NCBI GenBank assembly: GCA_051880475.1
Contig: JBJEOA010000019.1
Coordinates: forward strand, 1 to 60,612
DNA: 60,612 nt
Reading direction: 5' to 3'
From: JAUUSJ01 sp051880475
Lineage (GTDB): Bacteria; Bacillota; Clostridia; Lachnospirales; Lachnospiraceae
The notes under the pieces are model-generated. The model had not been told where the DNA came from and did no database searches. It saw only the letters and a list, made by a program, of their open reading frames with translations. The first letter of the stretch is position 1. Each line of letters opens with the position of its first letter. Shown in pieces: positions 18,123 to 26,794 of the stretch. The translations under genes and the position numbers were made by a program.

Positions 18123-19496
18123 ATGAAGAAACAACAAGAACTCTCATTTTTGGAGGGTTCCATTTTTGGTTCTCTAATAAGATTTGCACTGCCTGTCTTA
18201 GGCTCTTTAATCTTGCAAGCTGCCTATGGTGCAGTGGACCTTTTAATCGTAGGACAGTTTGGTAACGCCTCTAGTATTTCTGCTGTTGGCACCGGAAGCA
18301 CATTCATGCAGATGGTAACTTTTGTTATCACTAGTCTTGCCATGGGCTCAACAGTTTTAATTGGACAACATATCGGTGAAAAGAAGCCTAAGAAAGCTGG
18401 AGACGCTATCGGAACAACTATCGTTTTATTTATTATAATTGGAATTGTTCTGACGATTTTACTCGAAATATTTGCCGGTAATTTTATGACATTACTGCAA
18501 ATTCCAGAGGCATCTTACGAAAAAGCCGTAAATTACGTCCGAATTTGCTCCGCCGGTATTCTCATAATTATCGCATATAATGTAATCAGCGGTATTTTGC
18601 GAGGTGTTGGAAATGCCAATCTCCCTTTTATTTTTGTCGGCATCGCCTGCGTAGTAAATATTATCGGTGATTTACTTTTCGTTGCTGTCCTTCATATGGA
18701 TGCATCTGGCGCCGCTTTAGCTACAGTTCTCGCTCAGCTTGTATCCGTAATAATATCGTTATTTGTGCTTAGAAAACAGTCGCTTCCCGTCTCTTTTTCA
18801 CTGGCACAATGCAAAATTTATCCAGTGGAATTAAAAAGAATCATAAATATCGGTCTTCCTATTGCGTTACAGGAAGCTATGGTACAAGTTTCCTTTCTCG
18901 TCATTAATACCATCATCAATAATATGGGATTAATGCCTTCGGCTGGATACGGTATCGCACAAAAAATTGTATCTTTTATTTTATTAGTTCCATCCTCTGT
19001 TATGCAGACTGTCTCTGCCTTTGTGGCACAAAATATTGGAGCTGGAAAAAGAGACCGTGCCAAGAAGGGATTTTTTACTGCTATGATTACTGGAGCCAGT
19101 ATCGGTGTTATTTTCTTCTTTATCGGCTTTTTCGGAGGTGGAATCCTCTCCTCTTTCTTTACTAGCGACATCGAAGTCATAAGACAAAGTTCTCTTTATT
19201 TAAAAGGCTTCGCCCCAGAATGTATCCTTACTTGCATTTTATTTAGCAGCATTGGATATTTTAATGGTTCTGGAAACAGTCTTCCAGTTATGATTCAAGG
19301 AATTAGCTCTGCTTTTTGCATCCGTATTCCTGTATCTATACTGATGTCAAAACTTCCTAATACCTCATTAATGCTCGTAGGTTTGGCGACACCTATCACG
19401 ACTGTATACGGAATTTTATTTTTCTTTATCTGCTTTACATTATTGCGCCGCAAAACAAAGTCGCAGTCTAATCTAAACGAAAGGTTAGTAAAATAA
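18123..19496 (+). CDS. MATE-family multidrug/metabolite exporter
   Basis: A 457-residue membrane protein with twelve predicted helices in two halves, each beginning with the MatE pattern (GSIFGSLIRFALPVLGSLIL near residue 12; ELKRIINIGLPIALQEAM near residue 236). It probably exports drugs or metabolites using Na+ or H+. The start follows AAGGAGG. A possible promoter (TTGCTT, 19 bp, TATAAT) is just upstream, preceded by a GAGGA/TCCTC hairpin at about 18037-18066. It is divergent from the NhaC-type gene. The substrate is unknown. Confidence 0.9.
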   Translation: MKKQQELSFLEGSIFGSLIRFALPVLGSLILQAAYGAVDLLIVGQFGNASSISAVGTGSTFMQMVTFVITSLAMGSTVLIGQHIGEKKPKKAGDAIGTTIVLFIIIGIVLTILLEIFAGNFMTLLQIPEASYEKAVNYVRICSAGILIIIAYNVISGILRGVGNANLPFIFVGIACVVNIIGDLLFVAVLHMDASGAALATVLAQLVSVIISLFVLRKQSLPVSFSLAQCKIYPVELKRIINIGLPIALQEAMVQVSFLVINTIINNMGLMPSAGYGIAQKIVSFILLVPSSVMQTVSAFVAQNIGAGKRDRAKKGFFTAMITGASIGVIFFFIGFFGGGILSSFFTSDIEVIRQSSLYLKGFAPECILTCILFSSIGYFNGSGNSLPVMIQGISSAFCIRIPVSILMSKLPNTSLMLVGLATPITTVYGILFFFICFTLLRRKTKSQSNLNERLVK

Positions 19497-19529
19497 AGCG
19501 AGACAAAATTTAATCAAGTAATAAAAGAG

Positions 19530-19580
19530 CCCCCAAAAGTTAAACTGAAATCTAACTTTTGGGGGATAATTTTTTATTTT
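19530..19580. terminator. Bidirectional terminator between MATE and metY
   Basis: The arms CCCCCAAAAGTTA and TAACTTTTGGGGG form a perfect 13-bp stem. T-rich DNA follows on plus (ATAATTTTTTATTTTT) and CTCTTTTATT on minus, so it can end both convergent genes. Confidence 0.85.
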
Positions 19581-19589
19581 TACTATTTA

Positions 19590-20900
19590 TTATTCTACTG
19601 CTTTAAATGCCTCATCTAAATCCTGGATAATATCTGCAATATTTTCTGTACCAATCGATAAACGAATTGTATTAGGTTTAATACCCTGATCTAGAAGTTC
19701 CTCCTCTGTGCACTGGCTATGTGTAGTCGTAGCTGGGTGGATAACAAGAGATTTTACATCTGCAACATTTGCGAGGAGAGAGAAAAGTTCCAAATTGTCG
19801 ATAAAATCTTTTGCTTTTTGAGCATCTCCCTTAATCTCAAAAGTAAAGATAGAGCCGCCTCCATTTGGGAAGTACTTCTTATATAATTCTTTTTGGCTCT
19901 CATCTTGAGTTACAGATGGATGGTGAACTGCCTCTACCTGTGGATGATTATTTAAATATTCCACTACCTTTAATGCGTTTTCTACATGACGCTCTACACG
20001 AAGAGATAATGTCTCAAGTCCTTGGAGGAAGAAAAATGCGTGGAATGGAGAGAGAGTTGCTCCTGTATCTCTCAAAAGGATAGCACGAATTTTTGTCACA
20101 AATGCTGCTGCTCCTACTGCTTTTGTAAAACTGATTCCGTGATAGCTTGGGTTTGGCTCTGTCAATGATGGGAATTTTCCTGATGCCTCCCAGTCAAATT
20201 TTCCGCTATCTACAATTACACCACCAATTGTTGTTCCATGTCCACCGATGAATTTTGTAGCAGAATGTACAACGATGTCTGCGCCGTACTCAATTGGACG
20301 AACCAAATATGGAGTTGCAAAAGTATTATCTATAACAAGAGGTATCTGATGCTTATGTGCAATCTTAGCTACCGCCTCAATATCTACCACATCAGAGTTT
20401 GGATTGCCGAGAGTCTCGATAAAAATAGCCTTTGTATTTTCTTGAATCGCAGCCTCCACCTCATCATAATGAAAAATATCTACAAATGTAGTTGTAATAC
20501 CATACTGTGGAAGTGTATGTGCCAGTAAATTATAAGAACCACCGTATATATTTTTAGCAGAAACAATATGATCCCCATTTTGTGCCAAGTTCTGAATTGT
20601 GTAAGAAATAGCTGCTGCACCGGAAGCTACTGCAAGTGCTGCCACTCCACCTTCTAATGCTGCTATTCTCTTCTCAAATACATCCTCTGTTGGGTTAGTG
20701 AGTCGTCCATAAATATTTCCTGCATCTGATAATCCAAAACGTGCTGCCGCATGTTCACTATTGCGGAATACATAAGAAGATGTCTGATAAATTGGTACTG
20801 CTCTCGCATCAGTTACTGGATCTGGATTTTCCTGTCCTACATGTAATTGTAATGTCTCAAATTTAAATTTTCTATTTTCCCTTGTAATTTTTTTGCCCAT
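19590..20900 (-). CDS. metY: O-acetylhomoserine sulfhydrylase (aminocarboxypropyltransferase)
   Basis: Makes homocysteine directly from O-acetylhomoserine and sulfide with PLP, joining sulfur assimilation to methionine synthesis. The 436-residue product has the Cys/Met-metabolism fold: the opening FETLQLHVGQENPDPVTDAR, YGRLTNPTEDVFEKRIAALE near residue 65, the PLP lysine in VVHSATKFIGGHGTTIGG near residue 213, and the closing RLSIGTENIADIIQDLDEAF. Length (about 430) separates it from cystathionine synthases (about 380). It has a strong promoter with the same adjacent element as the sulfate operon, so the two are probably co-regulated. Confidence 0.95.
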   Translation of the reverse strand: MGKKITRENRKFKFETLQLHVGQENPDPVTDARAVPIYQTSSYVFRNSEHAAARFGLSDAGNIYGRLTNPTEDVFEKRIAALEGGVAALAVASGAAAISYTIQNLAQNGDHIVSAKNIYGGSYNLLAHTLPQYGITTTFVDIFHYDEVEAAIQENTKAIFIETLGNPNSDVVDIEAVAKIAHKHQIPLVIDNTFATPYLVRPIEYGADIVVHSATKFIGGHGTTIGGVIVDSGKFDWEASGKFPSLTEPNPSYHGISFTKAVGAAAFVTKIRAILLRDTGATLSPFHAFFFLQGLETLSLRVERHVENALKVVEYLNNHPQVEAVHHPSVTQDESQKELYKKYFPNGGGSIFTFEIKGDAQKAKDFIDNLELFSLLANVADVKSLVIHPATTTHSQCTEEELLDQGIKPNTIRLSIGTENIADIIQDLDEAFKAVE

Positions 20901-21038
20901 AATCTTCGTCCTTTCTCTACTATAATTATTAATTCATGTTTTTCCCTCTTCCCTTAGCACTCTACACGGTTTAGGTGGGAGTTTTTTCACATCTTGATAT
21001 AATTTTGTATCTCATATCCCTATTTTCCTACTAAACTT

Positions 21039-21091
21039 ATATGTTTTATATGAATTGTTTTTATTATATACTCCACTGTCCTATTTGTCAA
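21039..21091 (-). promoter_or_regulatory. metY promoter with conserved sulfur element
   Basis: On minus, TTGACA (21086-21091) and TATAAT (21063-21068) are 17 bp apart. A 21-bp element at 21039-21059 begins 3 bp past the -10, covers the start point and is identical at the promoter of the sulfate operon (30683-30703). It contains the direct repeat CATAT-AAAA-CATAT. The 160-nt leader to metY contains no riboswitch that I recognise; a GATAT hairpin and a CTCCC/GGGAAG pairing are possible. Confidence 0.75.
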
Positions 21092-21157
21092 CTATTTTTT
21101 TTAAAATATAAAATTAATAATTCCCACCTGTTTTTCAACGTATCTAATCTTCTATAT

Positions 21158-22075
21158 TTATTCCGCCAATTCTAGCATTTTTTGTAATGGTACACTTGCT
21201 TTGTTTATCGTATCTTCATCAAGTATCACTTCATTATTCATTTTTTCCAGACTATCTAATACTTTATCTATAGTTACCCGTTTCATATTTGGACAAAATT
21301 GTCTATGTCCAACGGAATAAAATTTTTTATTTGGATTTCTACTCATTAATTCAAAAAATACTCCCATTTCCGTACATATAATAAATTCGGTATTATCACT
21401 TTTCGTTGCGTAATCGATAATCTCCGATGTACTCCCTATAAAATCGGATACGTTAAGAACATCTATCGTACATTCAGGATGTGTCAAAACAAGTGCTTTA
21501 GGTTTTGCTTCTTTTGCCTTTAATACATTTTCTAAAGAGATACTCTTATGTACGTGACAATAACCATCATTAAAAATAAAGTTTTTTTCTGGTAATTTTT
21601 CTGCTATATATCTTCCAAGATTATTATCTGGAACAAAAAATATATTTTTTTCAGGCATTCTTTTCACAACTCTTACTGCATTTGATGATGTTACACATAC
21701 ATCAGATACCGTTTTTATTTCTGCCGTAGAGTTTACATATGTAACAACAGCCACATTGCCATCATATTCTTTACGAACACTCTCTATTTTTTCTTTCGTA
21801 ATCATATGAGCCATTGGACAATCTGCACTGTCATCTGCCATAATTACCCTTTTCTCTGGGTTCAATATCTTGGCACTTTCACCCATGAATTTTACCCCAC
21901 AAAAAAGAATATTTTTCTGTTTTACTTTTGTCGCAATCTTTGCAAGAAAATAAGAATCTCCTACATAGTCTGCTATTTCCTGAACAGCTCCATCAACATA
22001 ATAATGTGCAAGAATTACTACATCCTTTTGCTTCTTCAACTGCTCCAATTTGGCTATGGTATTTTTATCCATTTT
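21158..22075 (-). CDS. nadA: Quinolinate synthase
   Basis: Condenses iminoaspartate with dihydroxyacetone phosphate to quinolinate for NAD synthesis, using a [4Fe-4S] cluster. The start is the ATG at 22073-22075 (MDKNTIAKLEQLKKQKD), behind AGAAGGA. The 305-residue product keeps VILAHYYVDGAVQEIADYVG, the three cluster cysteines (ILFCGVKFMGE, LTHPECTID, GHRQFCPNMKR) and VTYVNSTAEIK. nadB and nadC are absent nearby. It begins 37 bp after cysN on the same strand with no terminator seen, so it is probably the last gene of the sulfate operon, an unusual place for it. Confidence 0.94.
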   Translation of the reverse strand, partial: KMDKNTIAKLEQLKKQKDVVILAHYYVDGAVQEIADYVGDSYFLAKIATKVKQKNILFCGVKFMGESAKILNPEKRVIMADDSADCPMAHMITKEKIESVRKEYDGNVAVVTYVNSTAEIKTVSDVCVTSSNAVRVVKRMPEKNIFFVPDNNLGRYIAEKLPEKNFIFNDGYCHVHKSISLENVLKAKEAKPKALVLTHPECTIDVLNVSDFIGSTSEIIDYATKSDNTEFIICTEMGVFFELMSRNPNKKFYSVGHRQFCPNMKRVTIDKVLDSLEKMNNEVILDEDTINKASVPLQKMLELAE

Positions 22076-22112
22076 ATATCCTTCTCTCACTATATTATGA
22101 ATGTCTTATGAA

Positions 22113-23822
22113 CTATATCATCCAAAAATTATCTGTACATACTATTTTTCTATAAACTTCGAACTGGAACCATTTATTATGCAACTCAGAATTGCTCTTT
22201 CCACCGTTCTCAGCATAGTCTCTTAAAAATTCATCTAAATCCTTTTTATTTTTAATAGAAAGAGTAAATCCTCTCTCATCTAAAACAGGAAGTCCCATGA
22301 ACTGATACTCATCTAGTTTTATAATATCTTGTATCTGTCTATTTCGAATGCAAACTGCCGCACCACTTTCCACAGAAACAATATCAAAATACTCTGGGTA
22401 TTTAAAACTTTCTCCCTCGGAAGGAATAAAATCTCCCACATGATATGTTTTGTCTGTCGTATTTGTATTCGTCTTTGTCAGCATAGCATTTTTTAAATCA
22501 AAATAAAATTCTTCAAATATATATCCACCTATCTTAATATCATCTTTTTCAAAATAAGGTTTTTCCTCTGAAAGATTTATCTCTTCTATCACGCCACAGG
22601 CAGAAGTCATATGGCTCACACGGTCAATTAAAATCAATTCACCCAATGTCTTATGATGCTTGAATGTATCTAGAACAATTTTTTCTGTTAATTCCACTTG
22701 GCATAAAGCAATTTCATTTTTCTCAATCGCAGTTGTCTCAATATGTTCTCCAGTGTTTACATCTATTTTATATAAAATCTTTTTAATAAATCCAACAATT
22801 TTCTTCGTTCCAGATTTTATCAAATATTCCTTTCCGACTGTTAATTTTTCGTCATCCATCCATAAAAATGTAGCTAAAAAGCTTTTTGCCACTGGAAGAC
22901 TCTCATCGTCTGTCAGCACACAGCCTCGACTTACATCCACTTCTTTATCAAGCTGAATTGTGACCGCCTGCCCTGCAATCGCTTCTTTCTTTTCGTCGCT
23001 TCCCACTAAAATCTTTTTCACACAAGCAGTTTCTTTGCTTGGCAAAGTAATAATTGTCTGCCCTTCTTTTATACTTCCACTCTCAACCTGTCCCTGAAAT
23101 CCTCTAAATTTATGATTTGGACGACATACTCTCTGAATTGGCATATAAAAACTAGACTCTTCTTCTCCTAAGTCATCTGTCCCTGACACATCCACTGTCT
23201 CTAAATACTCAAGAAGTGCCTCTCCTTCATACCAAGGTGTATGACTTGATTTTTGTGTCACATTATCTCCCTCTGTAGCACTCACTGGAATTACCGTTAT
23301 ATTTTTAAGATTCAAGCTCTCCGATAAATTTTCGATATCTTTTTTTATCTCTTCAAAACGCTCCTGACTATAATTTACGAGGTCCATTTTATTTACCGCA
23401 AATACAAAATACTCAATTCCCATGAGAGAACAGATTCGGCTATGTCGCCTTGTCTGGACAAGCACTCCCTGCTTTGCATCTACTAAAATGATTGCAAGTT
23501 GGGCAAATGATGCACCTACCGCCATATTTCTCGTATATTCTTCATGTCCTGGCGTATCCGCCACAATAAAGCTTCTTTTATTCGTCGTAAAATAACGATA
23601 TGCCACATCAATTGTAATTCCCTGTTCTCTCTCTGCCATAAGACCATCTAAAAGAAGAGAATAGTCGATTGCTCCGCCTCTAGAACCAACCTTACTATCT
23701 AATACTAAAGCCTTCTCCTGATCCGCATATAAAAGCTTAGAATCATAGAGAATATGGCCAATCAATGTAGATTTTCCGTCATCCACACTTCCGCATGTAA
23801 TAAATTTCAATAATCCACTCAT
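22113..23822 (-). CDS. cysN: Sulfate adenylyltransferase subunit 1 (GTPase) with C-terminal extension
   Basis: GTPase subunit that drives APS formation from ATP and sulfate together with CysD. The 569-residue protein has the EF-Tu-like G motifs: G1 CGSVDDGKSTLIGH near residue 11, REQGITIDVAYRYF, G3 ADTPGHEEYTRNM, G4 AVNKMDL and G5 near PVSATEG. Domains II and III follow. The protein is about 90-100 residues longer than E. coli CysN (475). The extra C-terminal part (from about residue 455) includes YHVGDFIPSEGESFKYPEYF and is not an APS kinase: it lacks a second P-loop. cysN overlaps the cysD stop by one base. Confidence 0.93.
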   Translation of the reverse strand: MSGLLKFITCGSVDDGKSTLIGHILYDSKLLYADQEKALVLDSKVGSRGGAIDYSLLLDGLMAEREQGITIDVAYRYFTTNKRSFIVADTPGHEEYTRNMAVGASFAQLAIILVDAKQGVLVQTRRHSRICSLMGIEYFVFAVNKMDLVNYSQERFEEIKKDIENLSESLNLKNITVIPVSATEGDNVTQKSSHTPWYEGEALLEYLETVDVSGTDDLGEEESSFYMPIQRVCRPNHKFRGFQGQVESGSIKEGQTIITLPSKETACVKKILVGSDEKKEAIAGQAVTIQLDKEVDVSRGCVLTDDESLPVAKSFLATFLWMDDEKLTVGKEYLIKSGTKKIVGFIKKILYKIDVNTGEHIETTAIEKNEIALCQVELTEKIVLDTFKHHKTLGELILIDRVSHMTSACGVIEEINLSEEKPYFEKDDIKIGGYIFEEFYFDLKNAMLTKTNTNTTDKTYHVGDFIPSEGESFKYPEYFDIVSVESGAAVCIRNRQIQDIIKLDEYQFMGLPVLDERGFTLSIKNKKDLDEFLRDYAENGGKSNSELHNKWFQFEVYRKIVCTDNFWMI

Positions 23823-24724
23823 TAGAAATATCCCTCTCTTTTTCTTTTCTCCATACTCGCTGCCCCGCCATCTTTGTCAATGACACGGCTTGTACGCTCG
23901 GATTCTACAGAGCTTAATGTCTCTTCAATAATTTCATCTAAAGTATCTGCATCCGATTCAATACCTCCTGTAAGCGGATAACAGCCTAGTGTTCGAAAAC
24001 GTACTTTTTTCATCTCAACCGTCTCTCCTGGATTTAATCTCATACGGTCGTCATCTACCATAATGATATTTCCATCTCTTATAACGACAGGTCTCTCCTT
24101 CGCAAAATAAAGAGGAACAATCGGAATATTTTCTCGCTTAATATACTGCCATATATCTTTCTCTGTCCAGTTTGAAATTGGAAATACACGGATACTCTCT
24201 CCTTTATTTATCTCTGTATTATATAATTTCCACATCTCAGGTCGCTGATTTTTTGGGTCCCACGCATGAGATTCATTTCGAAATGAAAAAATCCTCTCTT
24301 TTGCTCGACTCTTTTCCTCGTCACGCCGTCCGCCGCCAAATGCTGCTGTAAATCCATATTTATTGAGTGCCTGCTTTAAGGCCTGTGTTTTCATAATATC
24401 TGTATAGACAGAACCATGGTCAAAAGGATTGATTCCTTGTTTTACTCCGTCCTCATTAATATACTCTAACATTTCAATTCCAAGCTCTTTTGCAGTTTTA
24501 TCTCGAAATTCAATCATCTCCTTGAATTTCCATGTCGTATTGACATGTAAAAAAGGAAACGGTGGTTTTTCTGGATAAAAGGCTTTTAAAGCCAAATGAA
24601 GCATAACAGAGCTATCCTTTCCAATAGAATACAGCATCACTGGGTTTTCACATTCTGCTGCAACTTCGCGAATAATATAAATTGCCTCTGCTTCTAATTC
24701 GTCTAAATGTGATAATCTACTCAT
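23822..24724 (-). CDS. cysD: Sulfate adenylyltransferase subunit 2
   Basis: Catalytic subunit that makes adenosine 5'-phosphosulfate. The 300-residue protein has the PP-loop SIGKDSSVMLHLALKAFYP near residue 34, PFPFLHVNTTWKFKEM, the GGGRRDEEKSRAKERIFSFR block near residue 130 and IFPISNWTEKDIWQYIKREN. The end KRKREGYF is the family's normal C-terminus. It is tightly coupled to cysN and sits 15 bp after aprB. Confidence 0.96.
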   Translation of the reverse strand: MSRLSHLDELEAEAIYIIREVAAECENPVMLYSIGKDSSVMLHLALKAFYPEKPPFPFLHVNTTWKFKEMIEFRDKTAKELGIEMLEYINEDGVKQGINPFDHGSVYTDIMKTQALKQALNKYGFTAAFGGGRRDEEKSRAKERIFSFRNESHAWDPKNQRPEMWKLYNTEINKGESIRVFPISNWTEKDIWQYIKRENIPIVPLYFAKERPVVIRDGNIIMVDDDRMRLNPGETVEMKKVRFRTLGCYPLTGGIESDADTLDEIIEETLSSVESERTSRVIDKDGGAASMEKRKREGYF

Positions 24725-24739
24725 ATTTTTCTCCTATTT

Positions 24740-25051
24740 TTAATATTGATTGGAATTTCTTCGGTCTATATCTATTATAATTTCTCTTCCATCTATTTTT
24801 TTAATTTTCCAGTGAAGAAGAGCTCCCTCACTAGATACATTCATTACACTGCCCATGCCTCCGATATCTGCACCAAGATAAAAATCAATCGCGCCCACGC
24901 GACATTCCTTTACACAAGATACACAGCCCCAACAATTTTTAGGATATTTCATAAAGGCTTTTTGATTTTCAATGACAATCAACGTACCTGGACATACTTC
25001 CATACATTTTCCACAGCCCACGCATTTATTCTGGTTAATTCGTATGCTCAT
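24740..25051 (-). CDS. aprB: APS reductase beta subunit (ferredoxin-type)
   Basis: Electron-transfer subunit with two [4Fe-4S] clusters that feeds the flavin subunit AprA. The 103-residue protein has cluster motifs CVGCGKCMEVCPGT (from residue 11) and CWGCVSCVKECRVGAI (from residue 41). The tail from about residue 55 resembles short AprB C-termini. It overlaps the aprA 3' end by 17 bp, which supports one complex. It is shorter than dissimilatory AprB (about 150), as in assimilatory clostridial operons. Confidence 0.88.
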   Translation of the reverse strand: MSIRINQNKCVGCGKCMEVCPGTLIVIENQKAFMKYPKNCWGCVSCVKECRVGAIDFYLGADIGGMGSVMNVSSEGALLHWKIKKIDGREIIIDIDRRNSNQY

Positions 25052-26756
25052 ATGTATCCTCCTTTACGATATCTCGAAATTGTATTTGAATATTTCCATT
25101 TTCCATTTTAGAATTGACATATTTAAAATAAGCTTCCTCTGTTTTTGGATAATCTAAATTTTCATTAAAAGAATGCCATCTCGTCTCTTTTCGACTTCTC
25201 AAATGTGCAATTAGAACTTTACATACTAATAACCTATCTCTTAATTCATAGAAAAACAAAAGTTCATGCATATCTGGGGCCGTTACCTGATTTGACAATT
25301 CTAAGAGTTTGTCAATCTTCTCATCTGCCAAGTCAAGCTGCTTTTCATTGTACTGATAATGGGTGGAAATTCCTCCTGCGTACTCATCCATTATCTTTTG
25401 CATCGCTTCTTCTAGCTCTTCTATAGAAAATACGGAATCTTTTTTATTTCGTATTTTTTCGTATCCCTCTAAAATAGTATCTATCTGCTCTTGGAGATGT
25501 TCTTCATCTATTCTCTTTGTCTGTTCTAATTCTTCTTTTCCTATCCTTGCATCTTTCCATTTTTCTAAGATGGACAAGGCTGCAATCTCCCCTTCTGCTA
25601 ATGCTCCTGTCACATATTTTTGAGGACAACCTCCTGCCACATCTCCCGCCGCATAGAGATTTTTAATCGTTGTTTGTCGATTTGTATCTACCCAGTATCC
25701 GCTAGCTGTATGGCCTCCCACAATATAAGGCTCTGTTCCCTCTATCTCCACATCCTGCTCACTAGGCATCTTTCCAGTCTCAATCCATTTTAATGTCTGA
25801 CTCGGAGCCATATTTAAGTATGCCTTTAATAACTCTTTATCTTGTTCCTTCGTAATTACGCTTGTGCGCAAATAGCAAGGTCCATTTCCAAGTTGATTTT
25901 CCCTCACTGTGCCATATACACGCTCGCTCGTCGTCAAACCGTATTTTTGTTCATATACAAATCCCCTTGCATTTATTTGTTTGGCATTTACTCCCTGTGC
26001 TATCGTCCCTGTCGGAGCAATCGTATCTTTGCATCGAAGAGCGATAAACCTCATCTCAAAAGAAGTCATCTCTGCTCCCGCTCGAATTCCCATCGCATAT
26101 CCCGCTCCTGTATTAAAAGGCGGATACCACATTTTATGTCTGGAAAATCCTGGATTATTTGGGCGATATAAGCCCGCAGCACCGCCAGTTGCAATTAAAA
26201 CTGCTTTTGCTCTAATAATATAAGCTTTTTCTTCTATAATAGAAAATCCTACTGCTCCATATACTTGATTATTCTCCACAAGTAAATCGGTAATATTTAC
26301 ATAGTTTAAAATCTTAATATTTTCTTCGTCTTTGACAGCTTTCGCTAAAATAGGCTTAAAATTTTCTCCATTTATTTTGATATTTCTGTTGCCCCTTGCA
26401 ACATAATCTCCGTTCTCATCTTTTAAAATTACTAGCCCTAATGATTCTAAATCTGCTGTCACATCATTAAACCGTCTGGCCGCTGATAATAATAAATCTC
26501 TTCTCACAATTCCGGCGGCATCTTTCGTGGCATACTCTACATAATCCTCTGGCTTTCGCCCTTTCACAATATAAGCGTTAATTGCATTTACCCCTGCCGC
26601 AAGACAGCCACTTCTCTTAATATTTGCCTTTTCTATCACTACCGTATGATATTTTGAATTTCTCGCCACAGTCAATGCCGCATAACATCCAGCCGTTCCG
26701 CCTCCCACTATGAGAATATCCGTCTGTATTTTCTCGATTTGCAATTTCTCTCTCAT
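25035..26756 (-). CDS. aprA: APS reductase alpha subunit (flavoprotein)
   Basis: Reduces APS to sulfite and AMP. The start is the ATG at 26754-26756 (MREKLQIEKIQTD), following AAAAGGA; a TTG seven codons earlier is less likely. The 573-residue protein has the FAD dinucleotide motif ILIVGGGTAGCYAALTVAR, the flavin-contact block KRSGCLAAGVNAINAY, and the substrate region MWYPPFNTGAGYAMGIRAGA followed by EMTSFEMRFIALRCKD. GGHTASGYWVDTNRQTTIKN and AAGDVAGG follow. These fit AprA better than fumarate reductase or L-aspartate oxidase. Sulfite reductase is not in the window. Confidence 0.88.
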   Translation of the reverse strand: MREKLQIEKIQTDILIVGGGTAGCYAALTVARNSKYHTVVIEKANIKRSGCLAAGVNAINAYIVKGRKPEDYVEYATKDAAGIVRRDLLLSAARRFNDVTADLESLGLVILKDENGDYVARGNRNIKINGENFKPILAKAVKDEENIKILNYVNITDLLVENNQVYGAVGFSIIEEKAYIIRAKAVLIATGGAAGLYRPNNPGFSRHKMWYPPFNTGAGYAMGIRAGAEMTSFEMRFIALRCKDTIAPTGTIAQGVNAKQINARGFVYEQKYGLTTSERVYGTVRENQLGNGPCYLRTSVITKEQDKELLKAYLNMAPSQTLKWIETGKMPSEQDVEIEGTEPYIVGGHTASGYWVDTNRQTTIKNLYAAGDVAGGCPQKYVTGALAEGEIAALSILEKWKDARIGKEELEQTKRIDEEHLQEQIDTILEGYEKIRNKKDSVFSIEELEEAMQKIMDEYAGGISTHYQYNEKQLDLADEKIDKLLELSNQVTAPDMHELLFFYELRDRLLVCKVLIAHLRSRKETRWHSFNENLDYPKTEEAYFKYVNSKMENGNIQIQFRDIVKEDTYEHTN

Positions 26757-26794
26757 ATCATTTTCCTTTTTATACAATCTATTACAATCTATTT

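Noticed and set aside
20950..20985. TTAGCACTC upstream of metY, like half a CIRCE element
   Set aside because: No GAGTGCTAA partner lies at 9 bp, so it is a chance half-site. The true CIRCE is at 41698.
25035..26756. L-aspartate oxidase (NadB) as partner of the nearby nadA
   Set aside because: The substrate-region motifs, the overlapping two-cluster ferredoxin gene and the cysDN context fit APS reductase alpha better.
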